From Brumicola pallidula DSM 14239 = ACAM 615 (GTDB taxonomy: Bacteria; Pseudomonadota; Gammaproteobacteria; Enterobacterales; Alteromonadaceae), in assembly GCF_000428905.1 (NCBI RefSeq), contig NZ_KE386817.1:62001-126000 (forward strand): DNA of 64,000 nucleotides, written 5' to 3'. The notes beneath the pieces were generated by a model, which made no database searches, was not told the origin of the DNA, and saw only the letters and a program-made list of their open reading frames with translations. The position numbers were made by a program, and so were the translations under genes. Positions 36,567 to 47,000 of the stretch are shown piece by piece; the stretch's first letter is position 1, and every line of letters begins with the position of its first letter.

Positions 36567-38174
36567 TTAATCACATGATATTCCAGCCTGCTCCAACATA
36601 ACTTGCAAGGGTCGCAGTTGCTGGCTATATTCGCGCCATCGGTCAATTGAGGTGTTATAGATAGGTAGCCTTACTTGCGCTGCACTGGCTGTAGTTGATG
36701 CACTCTTATTTTCATGAAATCGTAAACATTGATCTTGCCATGGCAAATCGCAAAAGGTTAATAAAGCCTGACTCTGAGCTTGCTGATTATGGACCATATC
36801 TTCATATTTTACGTCATACATTACGCCTGGAATAACGGTTTTCCAATGTTGAATCAATCGATGATAGGCAATATAGTACTTTGCTAAATCCTGTAAATCA
36901 TAAGAAAACGGATAAGCATCTTTAAACAGTTGTTTATAAACAGCGTAACAAGCAGCCATTGGATGTCGAGTCATATTAATTATTTTCGCATTAGGTAATG
37001 CTAAATGAATTAAACCGGCATACAACATATTGATAGGAAGTTTATCTATAAACCGTTTAGTATGGCCTGTGGAAGGCTTTGTACTGTTGATATAATTTAA
37101 CCCTAAGCTAGCAAAATCTACTGAGGCACTTTTTTTTACCAGTTCAGTAAGTGATAACGTTGATGTATCAGTATTCACGTTAATTTGTTTTACTAATTCC
37201 AGACTAAAGTTACTCAACTCTCCCGCAGCGTATACATCGCTATGGCTTCCCAAAATACGCTCGACTAATGTCGTCCCTGTGCGCGGAAGTCCAATAATAA
37301 AAATAGCTTCCTCATTTACATTACCCACAATATTTTTTTCAAACATCTCTTTTTGGTAAGTGTTTTTTATGGTATCAATTGTGTTAATTTCATTATTGAC
37401 ATCATAAGACATTCGAGCACGGCGGTTTTTAGCGCCCTGCTGTAAATAGCTAAAGGATTTTTTAAATTCGCCAAGATCATCGTATTCTTTAGCTAAACCA
37501 TAACAAATATTAACTTTACCCTGCACCGGCAGTTTTTTATCTTCCAAGATACTTTCTAATTCGTGGATATGATTAGATTCTTTAGTTTGCTTGCGCAACG
37601 AAGAACGCATTGCCTGAGCTTCAAAGTCGAATGGATTTAGTGCGAGGCATTTATCCAAAACCGCCTCTGATCTTTCTATTTTACCTGCAAAACGAAGTCC
37701 AGTAGATAAATTATAAAGTAATATAGGATTTTTAGGATCCAAGGAAACCGCTAATTCGGTCTGTAACAACGCTTCTTTTCGCAGTTCCTGCACCCCCAGC
37801 AACATCGAGGTTTTATCTAGTACATAGAGGCTTAATTGTTTTTTCCATTTCTTGATATTACGTTGATTCGTTTTCGCAATTTCAAGTAATAACTCTCTGG
37901 CTTCTACCAGTTTTTGCATCGCAAGCAAACATTCAACTTTTTGTAATGTGACTCTTGGCTCCGCTGGTTGCAACGCTAAAGCATGGGCAATTGAAAGCAA
38001 ACTGGTTTCAGGTTTATTTAATTTAAAATAAAGCTCAGCAGTAATATGCCAACCCTCGAAAAACGCCGGAAATTGAACATTGAGTAACCGACAAGCCTCA
38101 ATAGCCTGTTTAACATTCTTACTTTCCAAAGACTGAACCGCAATTTGATATAATTGATTTTTAGTATATTGCAC
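36567..38174 (-). CDS. TPR-repeat sulfotransferase family protein
   Basis: A 535-residue protein. The N-terminal half (about 1-250) consists of TPR-type helix pairs (GWHITAELYFKLNKPETSLL, NPILLYNLSTGLRFAGKIER). The C-terminal half is a sulfotransferase domain with the PAPS 5'-phosphosulfate loop GLPRTGTT at residues 295-302 and a 3'-phosphate motif around MTRHPMAACYAVY. Members transfer sulfate from PAPS to an acceptor; in TonB-receptor loci of marine and sphingomonad bacteria their acceptor is unknown. The start is a GTG. It lies downstream of the TonB receptor gene but behind its terminator, so its promoter is separate. Confidence 0.85.
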   Translation of the reverse strand: MQYTKNQLYQIAVQSLESKNVKQAIEACRLLNVQFPAFFEGWHITAELYFKLNKPETSLLSIAHALALQPAEPRVTLQKVECLLAMQKLVEARELLLEIAKTNQRNIKKWKKQLSLYVLDKTSMLLGVQELRKEALLQTELAVSLDPKNPILLYNLSTGLRFAGKIERSEAVLDKCLALNPFDFEAQAMRSSLRKQTKESNHIHELESILEDKKLPVQGKVNICYGLAKEYDDLGEFKKSFSYLQQGAKNRRARMSYDVNNEINTIDTIKNTYQKEMFEKNIVGNVNEEAIFIIGLPRTGTTLVERILGSHSDVYAAGELSNFSLELVKQINVNTDTSTLSLTELVKKSASVDFASLGLNYINSTKPSTGHTKRFIDKLPINMLYAGLIHLALPNAKIINMTRHPMAACYAVYKQLFKDAYPFSYDLQDLAKYYIAYHRLIQHWKTVIPGVMYDVKYEDMVHNQQAQSQALLTFCDLPWQDQCLRFHENKSASTTASAAQVRLPIYNTSIDRWREYSQQLRPLQVMLEQAGISCD

Positions 38175-38465
38175 TGCTAAGACTCTTAAATTTGGTATTA
38201 TTCATTGTAAATAAAACTCGCTATGGACAAGATTACCATCCATGAAAGTAAGTAGCACCCTCGTTTCTGACATTCTACATTGTCCACATCAAACAAATTT
38301 TTATGTAAAATCACTGTATCTATAAACTTATCGCCGCCTAATGATCCTGTGGTACTTTGTGGATCATAAACGTATATTCCTCGGCTACTAAAAAGATCTG
38401 AATGAGCGCATCCTGACTGGTTTTTTATTATTTCATAATTCTTCGTTACCACGTTTATTGAGATT
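38175..38465. other. Intergenic stretch with a doubtful small ORF
   Basis: A minus-strand GTG frame (38198-38452, 84 codons) fills this gap. It has four cysteines, no recognised family and no clear ribosome site. It could be a small gene or a remnant; I do not call it a CDS. The promoter of the sulfotransferase gene must lie here, but no copy of the 23-bp direct-repeat operator is present. Confidence 0.3.
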
Positions 38466-38492
38466 AAAAAGCCGAGACATTCTCGGCTTTTT
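38466..38492. terminator. Intrinsic terminator after the TonB receptor gene
   Basis: AAAAAGCCGAG and CTCGGCTTTTT form an 11-bp perfect stem with a 5-base loop, symmetrical enough to act in both directions. It starts 21 bases beyond the receptor stop on the minus strand. Confidence 0.9.
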
Positions 38493-38512
38493 AAGTAATA
38501 ACTAAGGCATTA

Positions 38513-40987
38513 TTAAAAGAAATAAGACCCATATACAGTGACTGTTCTTGGGGTAGATATAAAGTCTTTCTGGCCGGTTCCCGAAAAGTTATAGAAGGAG
38601 CCATCTCCACCCATATATTCTTCTGTAAACGTACCCGTTGTGCCTTTTTCATTGGTGATATTCTTTATTGCTAAGCCAATCGTCCAGGTCTCAGCTACCA
38701 CTGTAAACGACGCATTCAACATAGAGAATGAAGGTAGCGTTTGTGCAAATCGATCACCTTCAAATGCGGTTAGAATTGAGTTTTCAGAAGACGACTGGTA
38801 ATAATAACTAACACGACTATCTAAATAGAGATCACTGGTCAACGTTTGATAATTAGTAAGCGCTAAATTGAGTGTATTCTTGGCAGTGCCAGGCAAAGTA
38901 TCACCATCTAAGGCTTGAAGTCTTGATGCACCATTAGTTGTATAATCAGCATCGTGCGTGAAGAAATCTGCCGTTAGTTCTGCATCAACATAAGTATAAC
39001 CACCAGACAAGGTCGTCGTCTCAGTCAGCGACCAAGTAAATTCGGTTTCAAGCCCAACACTTTTAGCACTTTCACCGTTTGCTACTGCAAAATAGAAGCC
39101 AGATGGTGTGGAAGTATTTAATTGAGGATTAGACCAGTCAACATAAAACAAATTAGCCGTGTATCGAAGGCTATCAGTACTACCTTTAACACCAAACTCA
39201 TAATTGACCACGGTATCTACATCAAAAGAAGCCCATTCTGGATCATTAGGGTCTTGTTGTGCCTGACCTAAATCACTTTCCTCGGTCCTGACTGGTGCAG
39301 CATTTGAGCCACCACGACGATAGCCTTCTGATATAGTGGCGTAAAGCATCATATCTTTACTTAATTTATAAGAAATATTTCCTTTAAATAAAATATCGCT
39401 GTCTTTTTGTTTATCTTCAACTAGTTGCCCCGGTATGCCAAAAATTGGGAAGCCCGTTTGTGATACAACGTCTGATTCATTCTCAAAATAGCGGAATCCA
39501 ATACTTGTTTGTAATTTATCACTAACATGATAAGTGATTTCACCAAATACGGCGGTATCTTCAAAGTCATTGGCATAGGTCCAAAGAAATGATTCCGCTG
39601 GATTATTGCTTAAATCGTAAAAATTACCTAAATAGGCACTAGCTAACCTAGGATCAAGTCCTGCCGCTATGCGCCAATCAGTGAATCCACTGACTTCGGT
39701 AGATTGTCGAGCTGTCGTATCTTTTTGCTGGTAGTAAAGCCCAGCAACCCAATCAACCTTGCTGTCATCGGAATTAGAAACTAATCGTACTTCTTGTGTA
39801 AATGCTTCTGAGCTATTGTCGCGTATTGCGGCAAAAGCTAAACGAGGCATATTTCCATAACCATACCAATAGGCAATATTGTTTGTAATCTGGAAACCAG
39901 TATTATCGGCTACTTGATCGTATTCACGCTCACTTAAAGAGCTACTCGAACTTAAAGTCGCAAAACCCAGATTATATTCTACCTCTAAGCTGAGTACTTC
40001 ATTGTCACTTGATGCAGGTTCTAATAGCGCTGCGCCAAGTTCATCATCAGCATAATTTTCACCGTTAAGTGCATTAATTCCTGTACTGATTGCGCGGCGA
40101 CCGCCAAAGTCTCCACTTTGATTCATATAAGTGAACAGTGCATTAAAATCGTCAGATGGCTCAAACAAAACCGATAGACGCTGATAATCAATTTCAACGG
40201 TATCTGCATCCTTAATAGATTGAATAACCGGGCCGCCTAAGACAAAATCACCGCCCTGGGAAACGGGTGATCCACCATCGTCTACTTGGTATGCATTAAC
40301 ATAATCAATCACTCCATCGTTAGAAATTGTTCCTACATTAAAACGAATTGCGAAGTCATCATTAAGGGGCATATTTAGCATGATATTTGCAGACTGATTA
40401 TTACCATCAGAACCGTCAGTTTGGCCATATGTGCCATCAATTTTGCCATAAAATCTTGATACATCAGGTCTGTTCATAATATAACGTACCGTTCCACCTA
40501 ATGAACCTGAACCATACAGTGTTCCTTGTGGTCCGCGCAGAATTTCAACACGCTCAATATCTTTTAGGATAAAGTTGCCAAATGCAGGGGTATCATTCAC
40601 ATAAGTACTTACGGTTGGATCGGTTAGGAATACGGCATCCGTTCCTGACAGGCTGAGGTTTAGGCCTCGAATAGTAATAGCATTATTATTCGCAGCTGCC
40701 CGCGCACCGCCGTCAGGCACTGATATACCCGGCATTTCACGCAGTAAGTCTGCAGTGTCAACCCAGCCAGCAGCATCAATTTCCTCCTGACCCACGGCTG
40801 AAATATTAAATGGAACGTCTTGAATATTTTGCGCCCTGCGGCTAGCTGTAACCTCTATAATTTCCATTCCCTTTTTCACTACCGGCTCGACTTCTTGGGC
40901 GTGCACACTAGCAGAAGACACGGACATAAATATTGCTGTACTAACAGCCCCCGATATTATTGACTTGTTAAATGTAGCTGCTTTCAT
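38513..40987 (-). CDS. TonB-dependent outer-membrane receptor
   Basis: An 824-residue receptor with signal peptide (cleavage after SASVHA). The TonB-box/plug start is EIIEVTASRRAQNIQDVP, the plug domain runs to about residue 170 (VEILRGPQGTLYGSGSLGGT), and the rest is a 22-strand barrel ending in the outer-membrane signature with terminal Phe (VYGSYFF). Substrate is not evident; no FecI/FecR-type sigma system is near. A GGAG ribosome site precedes the ATG and an operator of the MocR type lies 72 bases upstream, so uptake is likely controlled together with the nitrilase and serine hydrolase. Confidence 0.93.
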   Translation of the reverse strand: MKAATFNKSIISGAVSTAIFMSVSSASVHAQEVEPVVKKGMEIIEVTASRRAQNIQDVPFNISAVGQEEIDAAGWVDTADLLREMPGISVPDGGARAAANNNAITIRGLNLSLSGTDAVFLTDPTVSTYVNDTPAFGNFILKDIERVEILRGPQGTLYGSGSLGGTVRYIMNRPDVSRFYGKIDGTYGQTDGSDGNNQSANIMLNMPLNDDFAIRFNVGTISNDGVIDYVNAYQVDDGGSPVSQGGDFVLGGPVIQSIKDADTVEIDYQRLSVLFEPSDDFNALFTYMNQSGDFGGRRAISTGINALNGENYADDELGAALLEPASSDNEVLSLEVEYNLGFATLSSSSSLSEREYDQVADNTGFQITNNIAYWYGYGNMPRLAFAAIRDNSSEAFTQEVRLVSNSDDSKVDWVAGLYYQQKDTTARQSTEVSGFTDWRIAAGLDPRLASAYLGNFYDLSNNPAESFLWTYANDFEDTAVFGEITYHVSDKLQTSIGFRYFENESDVVSQTGFPIFGIPGQLVEDKQKDSDILFKGNISYKLSKDMMLYATISEGYRRGGSNAAPVRTEESDLGQAQQDPNDPEWASFDVDTVVNYEFGVKGSTDSLRYTANLFYVDWSNPQLNTSTPSGFYFAVANGESAKSVGLETEFTWSLTETTTLSGGYTYVDAELTADFFTHDADYTTNGASRLQALDGDTLPGTAKNTLNLALTNYQTLTSDLYLDSRVSYYYQSSSENSILTAFEGDRFAQTLPSFSMLNASFTVVAETWTIGLAIKNITNEKGTTGTFTEEYMGGDGSFYNFSGTGQKDFISTPRTVTVYGSYFF

Positions 40988-41058
40988 GTTGTGGCTCCAG
41001 ATAGTGTAAGGATATTTTACGCATTTTCGAGACTAAACTAGCCTATATATTTTTCGTA

Positions 41059-41088
41059 GTACCAGTTTTGCACTTATGTTAGGTCCAG
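41059..41088 (-). promoter_or_regulatory. MocR-type operator, copy A (TonB receptor gene)
   Basis: Minus-strand CTGGACC (41082-41088) and CTGGTAC (41059-41065) are direct half-sites 23 bp apart, in the 103 bases between the nitrilase stop and the receptor start. AT-rich sequence with TATATA follows on the minus strand. Spacing is the same as in copies B and C although the flanks differ. Confidence 0.65.
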
Positions 41089-41090
41089 TT

Positions 41091-41954
41091 TTAATTTCTT
41101 TTTATTGTATTGATTTTAGGTATGGCTAGAGGCCCTAGTTCTTTTAGTATGGTCTTCAGTGGCGCTTTATCTGCATAGACTGAAAATTGAATTTGATTAT
41201 TTGCAAAACTTTTAAGGGGCTGACCTAAACAATGTAAACCTCGCTCGCGATTGCGACGTGTCAGCTCAAAATCAACTTCTATGGGGATGATTTCAACGCC
41301 TACTCCTGCTTGATAAATAATATTACCTTGCGGTCCAACCGCGATTGATTGCCCGTTTCCTAACTCTCCTGCAGCGTTAATAGCGATTACGTAACTTTGA
41401 TTAGTGGCAGCAGTTGCCTGCGCCATTATAAGTTCTATAGGGCGGTCGATGGTGCCAGTTAACGTTGGATAAATGAGGACTTCAGCTCCCATACTAGTTA
41501 GTTGTCTTGCAACTTCAGGGAACCAAAGGTCATAGCAGATTGCGACTCCAATACGCCCCTGAGGCACGTCAAAAACAACAAAGTCTTGTCCACATGACAC
41601 ACCCTCTTCGTAGGGGAAGAAAGGATAAATTTTTCGATACCGTTTAACTACTTCACCTTTGTTATTGATTACAGTAGTTGTGTTAAACACCTCCGAGCCT
41701 GCTTGTTCATAAAAAGAGCCCGGAATTAACCAAACATCCTGCTCTTTGGCTAACTGACAGTAGACGTTTTCTGTTTTATTGGGCAACTCACTTGCATACT
41801 TTTTCTCGGGCCCATAAGTGCCTAATTCGCTCAGGACAATCATGTCTACCCAAGGGAAACGTAGTTTTGTTTTAATTATTTCATTTGCTAAAACGTCTAG
41901 ATTATCTCCAGCATGAAGCGCTAATTGAAGTCCAGCAATTGAGAAGTGACTCAT
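41091..41954 (-). CDS. Carbon-nitrogen hydrolase (nitrilase superfamily)
   Basis: A 287-residue cytoplasmic amidase-type enzyme. The Glu-Lys-Cys triad is complete: Glu43 in LSELGTYGP, Lys108 in RYRKIYPF and Cys140 in AICYDLWFPE. The FFPYEEGVSCG segment after the lysine resembles formamidase, aliphatic amidase or N-carbamoyl amidase types; true nitriles are less likely substrates. It lies directly downstream of the MocR regulator gene and upstream of the TonB receptor on the same strand. Its promoter (copy B of the operator) overlaps the 3' end of the mocR gene. Inferred role: hydrolysis of an amide taken up through this system. Confidence 0.9.
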   Translation of the reverse strand: MSHFSIAGLQLALHAGDNLDVLANEIIKTKLRFPWVDMIVLSELGTYGPEKKYASELPNKTENVYCQLAKEQDVWLIPGSFYEQAGSEVFNTTTVINNKGEVVKRYRKIYPFFPYEEGVSCGQDFVVFDVPQGRIGVAICYDLWFPEVARQLTSMGAEVLIYPTLTGTIDRPIELIMAQATAATNQSYVIAINAAGELGNGQSIAVGPQGNIIYQAGVGVEIIPIEVDFELTRRNRERGLHCLGQPLKSFANNQIQFSVYADKAPLKTILKELGPLAIPKINTIKRN

Positions 41955-42012
41955 AAATATTCACTCAATATCACTTTTATCGTGATGTTATTTTTAAGTG
42001 CATTTACTTTCT

Positions 42013-42064
42013 AATATAACCTCTACTCTTAGTAGTACCAGTTTAACTCGAGCTATGGTGCCAG
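42013..42064 (-). promoter_or_regulatory. MocR-type operator/promoter, copy B (nitrilase gene)
   Basis: Minus-strand half-sites CTGGCAC (42058-42064) and CTGGTAC (42035-42041) are direct repeats 23 bp apart, then 16 bases, then TATATT (42013-42018). The distal half-site lies within the last codons of the MocR gene (Leu-Ala-Pro-stop). Direct repeats about two helical turns apart are the kind of site bound by MocR/GabR/PdxR regulators. Confidence 0.7.
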
Positions 42065-43882
42065 ATGTTGATTAGTGTAACCCTTAAGTTCTAGTTGCCT
42101 TACAAAACAATAATCCTTATCAAACCATTTCATTTCATTACCGTCCATGATTACGTAAAAACCTTTGGTCTCTGCATATCCCCATAACTTCCATTGACGG
42201 TAAAACATACCGTTTTCAATCCACCAATTGCCGCTATCAATTTCTCGATTTTTACCTCCAGTACTGCCATACATTGAACCATCGGCAATCAATTCAATAA
42301 CACATGGCACACCATAAACCATTTGGCATTCAAGTATTACATCAGGTAAAACTTGTTGTAATGTTTCATTACTGAGTAATTTACCTTTAGCGTTAGATAG
42401 TTTTTCTTCAAATTCAGCAGTTAGCAAGTGAATAAGTTCTGCCAGTTTATTCACTCCTTCTCTTATTTTTTCGTTCCTAATACTCGTAATACCTAAGCGG
42501 AAGCAGTTTTCAGGATGTTCTTGTTTAGCAAAATAACGTTTTACCGGCTCAATGAGTATGCCTAACTCGGCGGCTTTTTTTCTTAAATATTCACCATCTA
42601 ATTGTTTCGGTCCCGTTACCCAATATGCAGTGCCTCCTTGTATTGGTCCGGTATCGATGCAATTAGGTAAATAAATATTAAGCGCTTCTCTTAACGTTAA
42701 CCAACGTTCAAAGAACACTTTGTGTAATTGCATCATATAAGAGTCGTAATAGCCTAGTGATAGAAAATAAGCCACGGTACGTTGATTATGTAAAGGTGGA
42801 TTCCGCATCATCAATTTTCTCAGTTTCTTCAATTCAGCTATCACATTTTTATCAGTAACAATAAAACCTATTTGTACCCCCGCGGCCAAGACCTTGGATA
42901 AACAGGACACGTACACTACCCGATTGTCCTTATCTAAACTGCGAAGCGCCGGATGCGGATGACCTAAAAAATTACTTTCAAATTCAAAGTCATCTTCAAT
43001 AATTAGTAGATCTTGTTGGTTAGCTTTTTTAAGTAATTCGTCTCTGCGTGCCATTGACATGGTAATACTGGTTGGCGTTTGATGACTAGGTGTGGTGTAG
43101 ATAATATCGCAGTTATCTAGATTTTCATTAACTACAATGCCGCGATCATCAATGGCTTGATAAACAAGTTTCGCCCCTTTGTTAGTTAATAGTTCGCGCA
43201 TTTCAGGATAACCAGGTTCTTCCACAGCCACCGTAACGTTGCTGTCTACAAAAAGTTGAGTCAGCAAATATAACGCTTGTTGACTGCCAGCCGTGATCAG
43301 AATTTCATCACGTCCGGCTTGTATTCCCCTGCGTGGCAATATTTTAGTGCGAATTTCATCCAGCAACATAGGATCGTCTTCTGCACCTTGGGTTTCTGAC
43401 CACTTGTAAATTTCACGCGTTGTATTGGCTTTGTTGTTTGCTTCTCGCCATTCTTTTACTGGGTACAACGAAGAATCAAACTTGCCATCAATAAACGAGT
43501 AAGGAAAACTTCGCCAATTAGAAGGACATGAGGTTTCATTTGTGGTGGCAATGGCACCTTTGAAACGATGGTTATTGATACTTGAATTAGTATCAAAGCT
43601 CGCAGGGTAGTTGTTCGCAACCTTGCCATATTCAACGTTAGAGGTCACATAAATACCACTACGTTCACGACTCTCTAGGTAGCCTTCATCGATTAAAGCC
43701 TGAAACACCAGCACCACTGTATTACGCGAGACTTCTAATTGTTTTGCTAATTTACGAGAAGAAGGTAATTTGCTGCCAGCCGCAAAAGAGCCAACTAAGA
43801 TCCCCTCTACCAATTTCTGGCGAATTTGACTCTGCAAGCTGTCTTCTTGGTTCTGCTCAATATGGATTAAACGGCTGTTCAT
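42053..43882 (-). CDS. MocR-type GntR/aminotransferase regulator with C-terminal extension
   Basis: A 609-residue regulator. Residues about 10-80 are a GntR winged HTH (LPSSRKLAKQLEVSRNTVVL). Residues about 125-490 are a class I aminotransferase-like domain with TPSHQTPTSITMS, IEDDFEFES and the PLP lysine in SCLSKVLAAGVQIGF. Residues about 496-609 form an extra domain rich in Trp, Tyr and Gly (REIDSGNWWIENGMFYRQWK) not present in typical 450-500-residue MocR proteins. MocR proteins sense PLP, amines or amino acids and usually activate adjacent genes. The three direct-repeat operators nearby are its likely sites. Its own promoter shows no such repeat. Confidence 0.9.
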   Translation of the reverse strand: MNSRLIHIEQNQEDSLQSQIRQKLVEGILVGSFAAGSKLPSSRKLAKQLEVSRNTVVLVFQALIDEGYLESRERSGIYVTSNVEYGKVANNYPASFDTNSSINNHRFKGAIATTNETSCPSNWRSFPYSFIDGKFDSSLYPVKEWREANNKANTTREIYKWSETQGAEDDPMLLDEIRTKILPRRGIQAGRDEILITAGSQQALYLLTQLFVDSNVTVAVEEPGYPEMRELLTNKGAKLVYQAIDDRGIVVNENLDNCDIIYTTPSHQTPTSITMSMARRDELLKKANQQDLLIIEDDFEFESNFLGHPHPALRSLDKDNRVVYVSCLSKVLAAGVQIGFIVTDKNVIAELKKLRKLMMRNPPLHNQRTVAYFLSLGYYDSYMMQLHKVFFERWLTLREALNIYLPNCIDTGPIQGGTAYWVTGPKQLDGEYLRKKAAELGILIEPVKRYFAKQEHPENCFRLGITSIRNEKIREGVNKLAELIHLLTAEFEEKLSNAKGKLLSNETLQQVLPDVILECQMVYGVPCVIELIADGSMYGSTGGKNREIDSGNWWIENGMFYRQWKLWGYAETKGFYVIMDGNEMKWFDKDYCFVRQLELKGYTNQHLAP

Positions 43883-44070
43883 GACATCACTAATCTTGCG
43901 CTCGAAAACGACAACAGTAACCTATTCAACTCAGCTAGCAAATAAATGACTAAATTTAACAAGCCCTTTGTTGATAAATTCAGAAAAATATTTGTAGCTT
44001 GTACTCTCAGCATAACGACCATATCCATCGCTCTCCAGATATATAGTTTAGCTTGCTGAACTATATTTCA

Positions 44071-47000
44071 TCACGCAGCTTTAATTAATTTAGACACCAT
44101 CATTTTACTTTCACTTATCATTTCTACCGTCGCTCGGCGTAATTTCAGTAATAGCAGGTAAGCCAAAGGCACTAAGAATAAACTGGTAATAGTACTGAAT
44201 AAAAGACCGCCAATAATCGCTATCGCCATCGGTGCATAAGGAGGGCCATCACCACCAATATTGACATCGCCAACAGCCAGTGGTAGCAGTCCTAACACGG
44301 TGGTTAACACCGTCATTAATATAGGCCTAACGCGAGTTAAACAACCTTCAATTATGGCATCCGGCACACTCATTCCCCTATTAGCCAAATAATTTATTCG
44401 ATCGACCAGCACGATACCGTTGTTGACTACTATACCCATTAAAATCAACATGCCTATCATGCCCATCACCGTCATCGCGTTACCGGTTATCAAAAACGCC
44501 CAGAATACACCGGTAAATGAAAAGATAAGTGAGGTAAGTACCGCTGTTGGCAACAACAATGATTCAAACAATGCGGCCATCACGATATAAATCATGATAA
44601 TGGCTAATACCATATTTGTTAGCATTATTGCTTCGTCCTCATCCTGGCGCTGAAAACTTCCCTCTAATGACCATGAATAACCGGCCGGCAGTTCGATATT
44701 CTGCATGATTAACTCAATCCGTTCGCGAGCTTCGTCCACAGTTATATCAGCCTCCAAATTGCCACCAATACTCAATGACGTTTGACGTGAAGTGCGTTGA
44801 ATTTGGGATAAGCGTGGCTCGACTTTCATACTCGCCACCATATCCAAGGTCACGTTTTGATTTTCATCGCGAAAAATAGTTAGGTTACGTAGCTTTTCAA
44901 CTGAGGTTTGCAGCGACTCGTCATACATCAAGCGTATACTGACCTCACCGTCGGTCTCGCCTCTGAATGTGCGTAAGTTTGAACCACGCAATGCGGTGCC
45001 GACAATAGTCGCCACATCGCTTGAACTCAAACCAAAGCGAAATGCTTTTTCTCTATCTACGGTTAACTGCAGTTCAAAATCTTGACCATCGACATCAGTT
45101 TTCACATCCGTTAAGCCTTCAATACTGTCCAATACCGGTACGATTTGATTGGCTAATCGCAATAGGTTTTCTGAACTCTGACCAAATAAGGTGAGACGTA
45201 CACCTCCACCCGAGCCTTGATCCCATTGAAACGAAGGCCTTGCTCGTACAAATAATGGCAGCGTTTGTTTAATCTCATTTTTTAAGTCGGCTACTTTTAC
45301 AGGTAGGTCGTCTTCTAAGGTAATTCCGGAGACGGCAAAACCGGCGGTGTAGTAGCTATAAACTTGCTTAATGTGAAATTTTTCTTTATTTGCATATAAA
45401 TACGCTTCCATTTTGGCAACGGACTTCTCTACTTCACCTAAACTATAATTCCCTTGAATATCATAATTCAACCAAATACGATCTTGGTTATTGTTGCTGT
45501 CATCATCGCTTTGCAATAATGTCATTGGAATACTCGTACTTAGCAAAATCGCAACAGCAATGGCTGCAGTCGCTTTTTGGTGCGCAAGTGTCCACCTTAA
45601 AACCTGTTCATAGATTGCTTTTAATTTTGACGGTTTTTGTTGCGCACATTTCGGTTTAATTTTAAGTTTTGTAGTGAGCAGAGGAATAAGGGTTTGAGCA
45701 ATCAGTAGTGACGCCAAGAGTGATATACAAATTGACACCGCTACGTGCTCCAAGAACACCGTTAGCTCTGCTTTTACGCCGACAATATTGGGCAAAAATA
45801 CAATCACCGTGGTCGCCGTACCAGCAATAACCGCTAAGCTGACTAACGAAACCCCTTTTTTAGTCGCTTCTACTATATCATCAGACTTTTCTCGTTCTTG
45901 AAAAATGCTTTCCGTGACTACCACCGCATTGTCTACCAACATTCCTACCGCAAGCATTAAGCCCATAAGAGACAAAATATTTAGCGTGTAACCCATAAAG
46001 TACATACAAGCGAGTGTGATACAAATAGCGAAAGGGACTGATAACACAACCACCAACGTCGTGGCCAAATTACGTAAAAACAAATACAACACAATGATCG
46101 ATAATAAGCCCCCAACTAGACCTGAATTTATCAGGTCTTGCAGCGACTGAGTGACACTTGTAGCCTCATCTTGCATAACAAAAACATTAATACCATTGAA
46201 TGAACTGCTATTTTTCGCATTTTCAATTTCGGTCATGACCGCTTCAGACACGTCGACCAAATTGGCACCCGACTCTCTGAAAATATTCAAACCAATTGCA
46301 TGGGTCCTATCTAAATGGCGACCTTCCACAGCCTTCGGTGTTTCGTAAATAACCTCGGCAATGTCGCTGAGCCGAACATTACGCATCACAATTAAGTCTG
46401 CAATTTCCTCTTTACTTCTATATTCCCCGCTTGGATTAACGGTAATTTTTTGCTCTAGGTCAAAAAATTGTCCGGCGGTCATCGAAAAGTTAGCTGCGCG
46501 CAAGGTTCTGGTCAATATGTCAACATCAACATGCAATGCAGCTACTCGGTCAGGATCAAGAAGAATGGAAATTTGTTTTTTTTGAACACCGTATAACTCA
46601 ACTCTGGAAACACCTTTAATGCGTTCAATCGGCATTTTTAAATTGCGCTCTAGCAAGTCAAATGAATTTGAAATATCACGATCACTGGATAGGCGTAATT
46701 GAAATACCGGCATATCAGATAAATTGAATTTGTATACCATGACACGTTCAACATCGCTTGGCAGAAGATGACGTATGGCATCAATTTTCTCACGAGCCTC
46801 TATACTTTTCGCTTTTATATTTGCGTCCCAGTCAAAACGAATGTTGATTTCAGCGCTGTTTTCATTTGACACCGAACGCAATCGCTTAATACCCGACATG
46901 GTCGCTAGCGCCTCTTCAACTGGGCGCGTAATCATTTTCTCTATTTCCGCAGGCGTTGCATCTTGATACGGTACTTGAATAAAGAGTTCTGGGAAGTCGA

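Noticed and set aside
38198-38452. Possible 84-codon gene between sulfotransferase and TonB receptor genes
   Set aside because: GTG start without a ribosome site and no recognisable family; kept only as a note on the intergenic stretch.
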